64,000 nucleotides of DNA, taken from contig CAMBDA010000003.1 of assembly GCA_945865175.1 (NCBI GenBank), positions 1-64,000 of the forward strand. Reading direction: 5' to 3'. The first letter of the stretch is position 1; each line of letters starts with the position of its first letter. This document shows, one piece after another, positions 55,830 through 64,000 of the stretch. Position numbers and translations under genes: made by a program. Origin of the DNA: an uncultured Prevotellaceae bacterium. Its GTDB lineage: Bacteria > Bacteroidota > Bacteroidia > Bacteroidales > Bacteroidaceae. Under the pieces are notes generated by a model. It saw nothing but the letters and a program-made list of their open reading frames with translations, did not search any database and was not told the DNA's origin.

Positions 55830-56924
55830 TCAATCCTTCCATTCTATCACCGGCACACCTTCGGCATCGAAGGTAATGGGAAGCCAGATATGCGGAGATT
55901 CGCTCAGCTTCTTGGGCTGCCAGCGGTCGGCCATGAAGATGAAACGCTGACCCTGACGAAAGATGTAGTTGCCCTGTCCGTCGAAGGTGGTCTTTGCCTT
56001 GGGGCCACGACAAGGAGAGGGATGACGTGTCCAAGGTCCCCATATGCTTTTGGCGGAATACATGCGTGCCTCATTGGGTGCCCAACCCGTGCAGCCGCTG
56101 GTAATGAGCCAATAGGTTCCGTTGTGCTTGAGGAGAGTGGGAGCCTCGTTCATCTCACCGGGGGCCACACGTACATAGCGTCCGGTGAAACCCATATAGT
56201 CAGAGGTGAGCTCATTGATGTGGAGCGTGAGGTTCTCCTCGCTGCTTGAAATCTGGTAGGCCTTTCCGTCGTCATCTACGAAGATGGTCTGGTCGCGACT
56301 CATCTGGCCGCCCTTCAGGTCGCGTGCCACATACATGCCCTCCCTTACAGCCTTTTCCCAGGAGGGAGTCCACCAGTCCTTATAGTCCTCGGGCCGATGG
56401 CCACGAGCCAACTTGCGGTCCTTACGCTTGAAATCCATGGGCCACTTACCGGCCGTGGGGCGCAGCGCACGACGGAAGGTGAAGGGGCCCTCGGGTGAGG
56501 GGCTGTCGGCAAATCCCATCATGGCGGCGGCATAACCCTTCCCCTTGAGCTCCAGATGGAAGAGCATCACATAATTGTCGGTGTGGGGGCAACGCACCAC
56601 CTTGGGGCGCTCGATGACACATCCGCGCTGGATGGGGCAGGCCGTATCAGCCACAGTGGAGAGCACAATGCCACAGTCGTGCCAATGGAGCATGTCCTTG
56701 CTGGTGTAGAGCGATACGCCGGGCATAGGCCCTCCCACACGAGAACGACTCTCGCCATACCAATAGTAAGTGTCGCCTACATGGATGACGTTGCCACCAT
56801 GAGCATTCACATGAAGGCCGTTCTGGTCGGTCCATACGGTGCCCGGTGGCAACAGACTTTCCTGCGCAGCCAAAGAAAGGCCAAGGAGGAGAAGAATAAC
56901 AGAAAAAAAGGGAAATCGTAACAT
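55830..56924 (-). CDS. GH43-family glycoside hydrolase (galactanase-like subgroup)
   Basis: A 364-residue exported protein; the ATG at 56924 gives LRFPFFSVILLLLGLSLAAQ. The five-bladed propeller core shows HVNAHGGNVIHVGDTYYWYG and CVIERPKVVRC, plus SRDQTIFVDDDGKAYQ and the acid Glu region GEMNEAPTLLKHNGTYWL. The usual catalytic-base Asp of GH43 (D-P-x motif at the first blade) is replaced by the N-A-H-G-G sequence, as in subfamilies acting on beta-1,3-galactan. An exo-galactanase-like activity is the best guess. It is alone on the minus strand, with its own promoter. Confidence 0.82.
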   Translation of the reverse strand: MLRFPFFSVILLLLGLSLAAQESLLPPGTVWTDQNGLHVNAHGGNVIHVGDTYYWYGESRSRVGGPMPGVSLYTSKDMLHWHDCGIVLSTVADTACPIQRGCVIERPKVVRCPHTDNYVMLFHLELKGKGYAAAMMGFADSPSPEGPFTFRRALRPTAGKWPMDFKRKDRKLARGHRPEDYKDWWTPSWEKAVREGMYVARDLKGGQMSRDQTIFVDDDGKAYQISSSEENLTLHINELTSDYMGFTGRYVRVAPGEMNEAPTLLKHNGTYWLITSGCTGWAPNEARMYSAKSIWGPWTRHPSPCRGPKAKTTFDGQGNYIFRQGQRFIFMADRWQPKKLSESPHIWLPITFDAEGVPVIEWKD

Positions 56925-56953
56925 AGTTGTAACCGTTTTTAATAGATTTGTGG

Positions 56954-56985
56954 CAAAATTACAATATTTTTTGTTTCCCTGCAAA
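56954..56985 (-). promoter_or_regulatory. GH43 promoter
   Basis: Minus strand TTTG (forward 56982-56985), exactly 20 nt, then TAATTTTG (forward 56954-56961): a full Bacteroidetes promoter, about 30 nt before the ATG. Confidence 0.75.
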
Positions 56986-57137
56986 CTTTTCAATGTTTTT
57001 ATCAAAATGCACACAAAAGCGCCGATTTTGCAAAAAAAAAGCGCTTTTTGCTTAGCATTTATCATGAAAATATAGCAAAATGTATATATCCGTTATAAAA
57101 AACCGCCAAAATGTATGATGGTTTGAAGAATAATTGC

Positions 57138-57145
57138 TACTTTTG
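57138..57145 (+). promoter_or_regulatory. candidate -7 box for the putA-like transcript
   Basis: TACTTTTG fits TAnnTTTG. The nearest TTTG (57122-57125) is too close, so the -33 box is unclear. It predicts a start near 57152 and a leader of about 300 nt. Confidence 0.45.
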
Positions 57146-57175
57146 CAAGCGATAACAGTATTAAAGAGTATTAAT

Positions 57176-57265
57176 ATGAAACGTTTGTATTTCGACCAGT
57201 ATTCGACGCAGGCTCTGTCAGAGCTGCATCGCTACCGCGCGGTCATGTTCAGCCCGACGGTTTAA
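57176..57265 (+). CDS. 29-codon leader ORF upstream of the putA-like gene
   Basis: ATG to TAA, 29 codons, starting MKRLYFDQYS and ending AVMFSPTV. It begins about 25 nt after the predicted transcript start and ends 190 nt before the proline dehydrogenase ATG. Seven aromatic residues (three Tyr, two Phe among the first 20-odd codons) and a single late Pro codon are noticeable. A hairpin (57270-57302) lies 4 nt past its stop. It may be a regulatory leader peptide. Translation is unproven. Confidence 0.45.
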   Translation: MKRLYFDQYSTQALSELHRYRAVMFSPTV

Positions 57266-57269
57266 GTGT

Positions 57270-57302
57270 GCTTCTATACCTTATTATATTATAAGGCGAA
57301 GC
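57270..57302 (+). promoter_or_regulatory. leader hairpin after the short ORF
   Basis: GCTTC-(4 nt)-CCTTAT pairs with ATAAGG-C-GAAGC around a TATATT loop. Further downstream, CGCCA/TGGCG and CAGTC/GACTG stems (about 57353-57385) share bases and so are mutually exclusive. AGTC/GACT forms another small hairpin near 57332-57348. Together they suggest a structured leader that could switch. Confidence 0.45.
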
Positions 57303-57454
57303 GGATGCTCCGGGATTCTCTCTCTGACCTTTAGTCAGCTGGGACTCATTGCGCCAGTCGTATGGCGTGGTGAGGACTGTATGACAATGAGCAGACAGGC
57401 CATGGAGCAAAGAAACATACCTAAAGCATTCACCACACTTAAATCAAAACAATT

Positions 57455-60400
57455 ATGAACAAACCGACTATCAGAGAAGTAGAAGAGTGGGTAAAGACCC
57501 TGTACGACACGTGTGAAAGTACCATTACCGACGAGGAACGCACCGAGCAACGCAAGTATGCAATCATGGTGCAACGCCCGCAGGACAAAAAGTTCCTGGT
57601 GAAGATGCTCGACGAATCCTCACAGATTCGTGACTGTCGCAAGCTGGCCAAGCGCATTAAGGTGCTCATCGACCAATATGGTGTACCCCAGTTCCTGAAC
57701 GCACGCGACAGGTTCCTCTTCAAAATGTACCAGTCGTTTGGCTATCACTTCGACTTCATTGCCATCCCCATCATCAAGAAACGTCTGAGAATGGACACCT
57801 CGAAGGTTATCATCGATGCTGCCCGGCCCCATCTGACCGAGCATCTGGCCACACGCTTTGAGCAGAAAATCGGGCAGAACGTGAACCTTCTGGGCGAGGT
57901 GGTACTGGGCAATGAAGAAGCCGACAAACGCTATTACAGCTATCTGGAAGCACTGAAATATCCAGACATCAACTATATATCCGTAAAAATCTCGGGTATC
58001 TATGCCCAGACACATGCGCTCAACTATGAAGAGAGTTTCCCCGAGCTGGTACGCCGCATGTCGGAGCTCTACCAGGCAGCCATCGATAATCCTTATGTGG
58101 ATGAGAATGGCAGCAAGCGCAGCAAGTTTATCAACCTGGACATGGAGGAATACAAGGATGCCCACCTAACCATGCGCCTGTTCAAGGAAGTGCTGTCGAA
58201 GCCCGAATTCCTGCATTATTCTGCCGGCATCGTGGTGCAGGCCTACCTCCCCGATGCATGGGACTTCCAGAGCGAGTTGCTGGAATTTGCCAAGGAACGC
58301 TGCTCACGCGGCGGTGCACCCATCAAGATGCGTATCGTGAAGGGATGCAACCTGGAGATGGAAACGGTAGTGGCCTCGTTGAGAGGATGGGAGAACCCCG
58401 TACGCCCCAACAAGACAGAGGTAGATGCCAACTATCTGCATATCATCGAGCGCGGTTTGCTGCCCGAGAATGCCAAATACCTCCATATCGGTATGGCTTC
58501 GCACAACCTGTACACCATCTCCTATGCTTACCTGCTCACACAGAAGTACGGCACACCCAAGGATTGCTTCTGCTTTGAGATGCTCGAGGGCATGGCCGAC
58601 CATGTATGGCGTGCCCAATCGAAACTGGGTAACCACGTGATTCTGTACACACCGGTAGTGAAGGACGAACATTTTCTGAATGCTGTGTCCTATCTGGTAC
58701 GCCGAATGGACGAGAATACGGCGCCTGACAACTTCCTGACCCACTCGTTCAACCTCCAGCCCAACACCAAGACCTGGGAGTTCCTGAAAAAACAGTTTGA
58801 GGATGCCTATGCCATCAAGGACAAGATACCTCATACACCCCACCGCACCCAGAACAGACTGGAAGCCTACAAACCCGTGGTTCCCGCCGACGAGATGAAG
58901 AACGAGCCGGACACTGACTTTGACCGCGAATGCAACCAGGAATGGCAGCGCCAGATCTTTGCCAAGTGGAAAAAGAGCAAGCAAGACAAGCCCTACACCA
59001 TCCCCCTGCAGATTGGCGACAAGACCGTGGACAACGAACATCGCCACCGCTACTACGACCGCTGCCAGGACGACGAGGTACAGGTATGCGAGATGTCGCA
59101 GGCATCCGTGGAGCAGGTGAAGGAGATTGTACGCATCGCTGCGGCTGACCCCAAGGGATGGCGCAAGACCACCATCGAGGAACGGCACCGCATCATGTAC
59201 GATGCTGCCAACAGATTGGGCGAACTACGCGGCGACCTGATTGGCTGCATGTGTGCCATCACAGGCAAGACCGTGGTGGAAGGCGACGTGGAAGTGTCGG
59301 AAGGTATCGACTATGCACGCTTCTATACCACCACCATGAAAAAGTTTGCCGCATTGCCCGACGTGAACATCAAGGAGAAGGGCACCGTACTGGTGATTTC
59401 TCCCTGGAACTTCCCCTGTGCCATTCCTGTGGGCGGCATTGTGGCCGGACTAGCAGCCGGCAACACCGTTATTCTGAAGCCTGCCACCGTGGCAGCGCCC
59501 GTGGCATGGCTGTTCGCACAGGCATTCTGGGATGCTGGCGTACCCAAGGAGGCCCTGCAGGTGATCATCACCGAGCGCGATGCACTGAAGACCCTCACCA
59601 CAGCACCCGAAATCAAGCACATCATCCTGACTGGCGGCACCGACACGGCACAGGCCATCACACGAGCCAACCCCACCACGCCGCTCTCAGCCGAGACGGG
59701 CGGCAAGAACGTGATGATCATCACGGCATCTGCCGACCGCGACCATGCCATCATGAACGCCTGCACCTCGGCCTTCGGCAATGCCGGACAGAAGTGCTCT
59801 GCATGCTCGCTGCTGCTGGTGGAACGTTCGGTATACGAGGACGAGGAGTTCCAACGCAAGCTCAAGGACTGCGCCACCAGCCTGAAGGTGGGCAGTGTGT
59901 GGAACGCCGGCAATATCGTAGGCCCCATGATTACCAACCAGAACGAAAAACTGCTGAAGGCCCTGAGCACCCTGGAACCAGGCGAATCATGGCTGGTGGC
60001 TCCCAAGTTTATCGACAAGAAACACTATATCCTGGCTCCCACCATCAAATGGGGTGTACGCCCTGGCAGCTATTCGTTCCGCACTGAGCTGTTCGGCCCC
60101 ATGCTGTCGGTATGCCCGTTCGACTCGCTGGAGCAGGCAATCAATCTGGTGAACGGTCTGGACTATGGACTGACCAGCGGCTTGCAGTCGCTCGACGAGC
60201 GTGAGCAGAAACTGTGGAAGGACAGCATCATGGCCGGCAACCTCTACATCAACCGTGGCATCACGGGTGCCATTGTCAACCGTCAGCCCTTCGGCGGCAT
60301 GAAGTTGTCTGCCTTTGGCGGTGGCGTGAAAGCCGGTGGTCCCAACTACTGCGCCTGCTTCACCACCATCACCGACAAGCCCGGCTCCTCTACCGACTAC

Positions 60401-60895
60401 ACGAAGAGCTATGCCCAGGCCTACGAGACAGAGTTCCGCCACGCACGCGACTGGAACAACTGCTACGGCGAACAGAACGCGTTCCGCTATCTCCCGCTGA
60501 AGGGAGGCATGGTACTGCGCCTCTTCCCCGGCGACACCGACGAGCAGGCACGCATGGTGGCCCTGGCAGCCAAGACCGTGGGCACCCCGCTGGTCATCAG
60601 CTTCGACCCCAGTGACGACCGTTCCAAAACACTGGCCAATGTGGGTTGCGCCCTGCGCAAAGAAACGATGGCCGACTTCCTGAAGTCGATGCCCGGATAT
60701 GAGCGCATACGCACCTGTCGTGCCGACCTGCCCCGCGAGATGTATGAACGTGCCGCAGCCACCGACAAGTACATTGCTACAGCTGCACCTGTGAAGGATG
60801 GACGTGTGGAACTCATCCACTACATCAAGGAACAGAGCATCTCGTTCGAATATCATCGCTACGGCAGCATCTCCGAAGTGCCGCCCGTAGAATAA
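57455..60895 (+). CDS. bifunctional proline dehydrogenase / P5C dehydrogenase
   Basis: An 1146-residue fusion oxidising proline to glutamate. Residues about 70-470 form the FAD-dependent PRODH barrel (LGEVVLGNEEADKRYYSYLE, GAPIKMRIVKGCNLEMETV, CFEMLEGMADHVWRA). After a linker, residues about 560-1060 are an aldehyde dehydrogenase with VLVISPWNFPCAIP, the catalytic Glu in SAETGGKNVMI and the Cys in FGNAGQKCSACSLL (near residue 779). The last 80 residues lack clear motifs. No N-terminal DNA-binding domain, so it is not the autoregulatory PutA. Cytoplasmic/membrane-associated; it feeds electrons to quinone. A terminator follows. Confidence 0.9.
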   Translation: MNKPTIREVEEWVKTLYDTCESTITDEERTEQRKYAIMVQRPQDKKFLVKMLDESSQIRDCRKLAKRIKVLIDQYGVPQFLNARDRFLFKMYQSFGYHFDFIAIPIIKKRLRMDTSKVIIDAARPHLTEHLATRFEQKIGQNVNLLGEVVLGNEEADKRYYSYLEALKYPDINYISVKISGIYAQTHALNYEESFPELVRRMSELYQAAIDNPYVDENGSKRSKFINLDMEEYKDAHLTMRLFKEVLSKPEFLHYSAGIVVQAYLPDAWDFQSELLEFAKERCSRGGAPIKMRIVKGCNLEMETVVASLRGWENPVRPNKTEVDANYLHIIERGLLPENAKYLHIGMASHNLYTISYAYLLTQKYGTPKDCFCFEMLEGMADHVWRAQSKLGNHVILYTPVVKDEHFLNAVSYLVRRMDENTAPDNFLTHSFNLQPNTKTWEFLKKQFEDAYAIKDKIPHTPHRTQNRLEAYKPVVPADEMKNEPDTDFDRECNQEWQRQIFAKWKKSKQDKPYTIPLQIGDKTVDNEHRHRYYDRCQDDEVQVCEMSQASVEQVKEIVRIAAADPKGWRKTTIEERHRIMYDAANRLGELRGDLIGCMCAITGKTVVEGDVEVSEGIDYARFYTTTMKKFAALPDVNIKEKGTVLVISPWNFPCAIPVGGIVAGLAAGNTVILKPATVAAPVAWLFAQAFWDAGVPKEALQVIITERDALKTLTTAPEIKHIILTGGTDTAQAITRANPTTPLSAETGGKNVMIITASADRDHAIMNACTSAFGNAGQKCSACSLLLVERSVYEDEEFQRKLKDCATSLKVGSVWNAGNIVGPMITNQNEKLLKALSTLEPGESWLVAPKFIDKKHYILAPTIKWGVRPGSYSFRTELFGPMLSVCPFDSLEQAINLVNGLDYGLTSGLQSLDEREQKLWKDSIMAGNLYINRGITGAIVNRQPFGGMKLSAFGGGVKAGGPNYCACFTTITDKPGSSTDYTKSYAQAYETEFRHARDWNNCYGEQNAFRYLPLKGGMVLRLFPGDTDEQARMVALAAKTVGTPLVISFDPSDDRSKTLANVGCALRKETMADFLKSMPGYERIRTCRADLPREMYERAAATDKYIATAAPVKDGRVELIHYIKEQSISFEYHRYGSISEVPPVE

Positions 60896-60913
60896 TACCT
60901 AGTGATTTGTTCA

Positions 60914-60948
60914 GGGGGCTGACGCCTTTCGCCAGCCCCCGCCCTTTT
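60914..60948 (+). terminator. intrinsic terminator after the putA-like gene
   Basis: GGGGGCTG pairs with CAGCCCCC, followed by GCCC and four T residues, about 20 nt past the stop. Confidence 0.8.
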
Positions 60949-61005
60949 ATATACCCCTCGTGAGAGGATATAGAGAGAATAATCAAAAAATCAAAAGAAA
61001 AGCAA

Positions 61006-64000
61006 ATGAGGAAAAGATTGTACTTTTTCGTGGTAATGATGCTTACCACCATCTGTGCCTTTGCCCAGTCGCTCCATGTGAAAGGCACAGTCACAGACGA
61101 GAACAAGGAACCCGTCATAGGCGCATACGTCAGGATTAAAGGCGTGGACCGCGGTGCCCTGACAGATGTTAACGGCAAGTTTGAACTGAAGAATGTCAAG
61201 AAGAGCGACCAGCTGGTACTCTCGTTTATAGGCATGAAAACCATTACGGTCTCGCCCAAGGCCAACATGAACATCATCATGGAGAGCAACGACAAAGTGC
61301 TCGACGAAGTGATGGTGGTGGCATTTGGCGAGCAGAAAAAGTCCTCATTTACGGGCTCTGCCGATGTGATTGACATGAAGCTGATAGAGCAACGTCAGGT
61401 GAACAACGTGATGGATGCCCTGCAGGGAAGCGTATCGGGCCTGCAGTCGTACTCCCACTCCGGCGCACCGGATGCCAACCCTGAGTTCCGCATCCGAGGC
61501 ATCAGTTCCATTAACGCAGGCAACAATCCGCTCATCGTGCTCGATGGCGTGCCCTACGACGGCGAATGGAACAGCATCAACCCTGCCGATGTAGCATCGG
61601 TGACCGTGCTGAAGGATGCTGCCTCCAATGCGCTCTATGGTGCCCGTGGTGCCAACGGTGTCATCATCGTCACCACCAAAAAGGGCGACCAGAACCACAC
61701 CACCATCGGTCTCGACATGAAGGTGGGCTCCAGCAGCCGCGCTTCCAAGCGCTACAAAACCATCGACAACCCGGCACAGTACTTAGAAACCTACTACCAG
61801 TCGCTCTACAATGCCAATATCGCCAAGGGGCAGAGCGTCTATCAGGCCCACCTCAACGCCAACAACACACTCTACAGCGCATCGGGCGAGGGCGGCCTGG
61901 GCTATCTGCCTTATACCGTGCCGGCCGGTCAGTATCTGATTGGCGACAACGGCAGGCTCAACCCCAATGCTACACTGGGCAACCGCGTGTACAACAACGG
62001 TCAGGTGTACACCATCATGCCTGACGACTGGATCGACGAAACCTATCGCAATGCCCTCCGCCAAGAATACAACATCAACATCAACGGAGGCGGGCAGCAA
62101 GGCCAATTCTACGCCTCGCTGGGCTATCTCAACAGCGAGGGTATCGCCATTGCATCCGACTACGAACGCTATACCGCACGTCTGAAGGCTTCCTACAAGG
62201 CCGCCAAATGGCTCAATGTGGGCGGCAACGTGAACTTTGCCCGCAGCACCAGCAACAACGGTGCCGATGTGGACGACACTGAGGACGACGGCGGAACCAA
62301 TATCTATACGCAAATCTCGCAGATAGGTCCCATCTACCCCGTATACCTGCGCGACGGCAATGGCAACATCCTGCGCGACGAATACGGTCCCGTGGGCGAC
62401 TACGGTGACGGCCAGATATTGGGCAGTGCCTACGTGCGCCCCTATCTGAAGCAGTCAAACGGCATCACCGATGCCACGCTCAACACCAACAAAAAGGTGA
62501 TTACCTCCTTCTCGCTCAACGGTTTTGCCGACATCGACATCTGGAACGGCCTTTCACTCACGCTCAACGGAAGTGTCTACACCAGCAACTACCGCAGCAC
62601 CTACACCTATAACCCCTTCTATGGCTACGGCCACGCCAACTTCCCCAACGGCTACGTCTACAAGGACAACTACACGGAATATTCGCTCAACTTTCAGCAG
62701 CTGCTCAAGTACACCAAGAAGTTTGGCAACAACAACATCTCCCTGCTGGCCGGACATGAAAGCTACGACCGCACCTATGAGGACATCTACGGCGAACGCA
62801 AGAACATGTTCTCCTATTTCGACAACCAGGAACTCAACGGAGCCACCACACTCTATGGCAACGGATCTTCTTCGCTGGGCTACAACACGGAAGGCTGGAT
62901 TTTCCGTGCGCTCTACGACTGGGACGGCAAGTATTTCGGCCAGGTGTCCTACCGCCGCGATGCCTCCAGCCGTTTCCATCCCGACCACCGCTGGGGCAAC
63001 TTCTACTCGCTGGGTGGCGCATGGATTCTCACCAAAGAGTCATGGATGGAAAGTGCCAAGTGGCTCAACACACTCAAGCTCAAGGCCTCATTCGGCCAGA
63101 ACGGCAACGACAATATCAGCGACTTCCTCTATGTAGACACCTACAACATCACAAAGGGCGACGGCAACGAAATCGGCCTCACCCTTCTAAACATCGGCAA
63201 CGAACGGATTACGTGGGAGACGGTCAACAACATCAACGTGGGTCTGGAGTTTGACCTCTTCAAGAACCGCCTGCGCGGCAGCCTCGAATATTTCTATCGC
63301 AAAACCAGCGACATGCTCTGCAGCGTGAAGGTGCCCCTGTCAATGGGCTATGCCGGCTATTCCGACAACGTGGGCGACATGGCCAACAGCGGTGTGGAAC
63401 TGGAACTCACGGGCGACATCGTCTCCACCAAGGACTGGACATGGACCCTGGGTGCCAACATCACAGGCTACAAGAATGAAATACTGAAACTGAATGCCGA
63501 CAACCGCAACAACGTGCTCGAAGGGCATGTGGGCTACAACAGCGGCAGCTATTTCTATGGCGAAGGCCTACCCATGTACACCTGGCGCATGCGCAAATAT
63601 GCAGGTGTGTCGGACGACGGACAATCGATGTGGTATATGCACGATGCCGACGGCAACCTGACCACTACCACCAATCCCACCGAAATCACACGCGACGAGG
63701 ATTTCTTCAACTGTGGCACGGCGTTGCCCGACTGCTATGGCGGTTTCAACACATCGCTCAGCGCATACGGTTTCGACCTGAGTGTGTCGTTCGCCTACTC
63801 TGTGGGAGGTAAGGTGCTCGACTGCGGCTACCAGTCGCTCATGGATTGTCCCACGGCGGGCCTCACGGGCGAAGCCATCCATGAGGACATGCTCAAGGCA
63901 TGGTCATCCACCAACACCTCCTCCAGCATCCCACGCTATCAGTATGGCGACACCTATGCAGCCTACACCTCCGACCGCTTCCTTATCGACGGCAGCTGGC
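61006..64000 (+). CDS. SusC/RagA-family TonB-dependent receptor (3' end beyond window)
   Basis: At least 998 residues, open to the window edge. The signal (RKRLYFFVVMMLTTICAFAQ) is followed by a carboxypeptidase-D regulatory-like domain (VKGTVTDENKEPVIGAYVRI). The plug then shows VVVAFGEQKKSSFTGSADVI, NNVMDALQGSVSGLQ and VLKDAASNALYGARGANGV, the SusC hallmarks. The beta-barrel region (Tyr/Asn-rich) extends to the end. It imports a glycan or other large nutrient with a SusD-like partner that should lie just beyond the window. It starts 110 nt after the putA-like stop, past the terminator, so it has its own promoter. Confidence 0.93.
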   Translation, partial: MRKRLYFFVVMMLTTICAFAQSLHVKGTVTDENKEPVIGAYVRIKGVDRGALTDVNGKFELKNVKKSDQLVLSFIGMKTITVSPKANMNIIMESNDKVLDEVMVVAFGEQKKSSFTGSADVIDMKLIEQRQVNNVMDALQGSVSGLQSYSHSGAPDANPEFRIRGISSINAGNNPLIVLDGVPYDGEWNSINPADVASVTVLKDAASNALYGARGANGVIIVTTKKGDQNHTTIGLDMKVGSSSRASKRYKTIDNPAQYLETYYQSLYNANIAKGQSVYQAHLNANNTLYSASGEGGLGYLPYTVPAGQYLIGDNGRLNPNATLGNRVYNNGQVYTIMPDDWIDETYRNALRQEYNININGGGQQGQFYASLGYLNSEGIAIASDYERYTARLKASYKAAKWLNVGGNVNFARSTSNNGADVDDTEDDGGTNIYTQISQIGPIYPVYLRDGNGNILRDEYGPVGDYGDGQILGSAYVRPYLKQSNGITDATLNTNKKVITSFSLNGFADIDIWNGLSLTLNGSVYTSNYRSTYTYNPFYGYGHANFPNGYVYKDNYTEYSLNFQQLLKYTKKFGNNNISLLAGHESYDRTYEDIYGERKNMFSYFDNQELNGATTLYGNGSSSLGYNTEGWIFRALYDWDGKYFGQVSYRRDASSRFHPDHRWGNFYSLGGAWILTKESWMESAKWLNTLKLKASFGQNGNDNISDFLYVDTYNITKGDGNEIGLTLLNIGNERITWETVNNINVGLEFDLFKNRLRGSLEYFYRKTSDMLCSVKVPLSMGYAGYSDNVGDMANSGVELELTGDIVSTKDWTWTLGANITGYKNEILKLNADNRNNVLEGHVGYNSGSYFYGEGLPMYTWRMRKYAGVSDDGQSMWYMHDADGNLTTTTNPTEITRDEDFFNCGTALPDCYGGFNTSLSAYGFDLSVSFAYSVGGKVLDCGYQSLMDCPTAGLTGEAIHEDMLKAWSSTNTSSSIPRYQYGDTYAAYTSDRFLIDGSW

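Larger units (their letters stand above)
56925..57454. other. divergent regulatory region between GH43 and putA-like genes
   Basis: Holds the GH43 promoter (minus), a -7 box for the plus strand, a 29-codon open frame and a structured leader of about 190 nt before the proline dehydrogenase ATG. No other gene is visible. Confidence 0.6.

Noticed and set aside
57270..57454. Known riboswitch in the proline dehydrogenase leader
   Set aside because: The stems do not match a riboswitch consensus that I can recognise, so it is listed only as an unexplained structured leader.

Overview
The window comes from a Bacteroidales bacterium, most likely a gut or oral Bacteroidaceae/Prevotellaceae member. The evidence is a SusC/RagA-type TonB receptor, an UpxY-type NusG paralog, SLBB-rich Wza-like exporters, GH2/GH20/GH43 enzymes, and promoters of the Bacteroidetes form (TTTG about 20 nt upstream of TAnnTTTG) rather than sigma70 boxes. 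No species is assigned.

Layout. (1) 0-19.4 kb, minus strand: a capsule/exopolysaccharide locus. Read 5' to 3' it runs upxY, a secreted alpha/beta hydrolase, a 0.4 kb repeat-bearing gap, Wzx flippase, FrhB-type ferredoxin protein, pyruvyl transferase, serine-O-acetyltransferase-like protein, several glycosyltransferases, a Wzy-like polymerase, an acyltransferase, an epimerase, a nucleotidyltransferase-like protein, then the SLBB exporter and Wzz. The 3.7-14.1 kb core is visibly AT-rich. (2) 19.5-24.8 kb, minus: one operon of a RecQ-C-terminus-like protein, ManA, an ATP-grasp ligase, an esterase, an S51 peptidase and an alpha/beta hydrolase. (3) 24.9-31.3 kb, minus: a GH2 beta-galactosidase tightly followed by a steroid 5-alpha-reductase family membrane protein, an Old-Yellow-Enzyme-type reductase and an SDR. 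The last three match the 5AR/5BR/3beta-HSDH set known from bile-acid-transforming gut Bacteroidetes. (4) 31.4-35.1 kb: a small ABM monooxygenase, then GT2 and GtrA divergent from an ArnT-like GT39. (5) 35.2-40.8 kb, minus: an 1882-residue secreted GLUG-repeat protein. (6) 41.1-50.6 kb, minus: a second, compact exopolysaccharide locus (initiating sugar transferase, SLBB exporter, Wzz, Wzy-like, Wzx, FrhB protein, pyruvyl transferase) with no further glycosyltransferase. (7) 50.8-55.7 kb, plus: tmRNA, stand-alone AICAR formyltransferase, a small basic protein, a CpsB/YwqE-type phosphatase, GH20 hexosaminidase and tRNA-Arg(TCT). (8) 55.8-64 kb: GH43 (minus), then a long structured leader with a 29-codon ORF ahead of a fused proline/P5C dehydrogenase, and a SusC-like receptor running off the window.

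Two themes stand out. The first is a GH2-linked steroid/bile-acid reductase operon. The second is a repeated Wzx / FrhB-ferredoxin / pyruvyl-transferase module present in both polysaccharide loci. Family assignments rest on motifs read by eye; no database search was possible.
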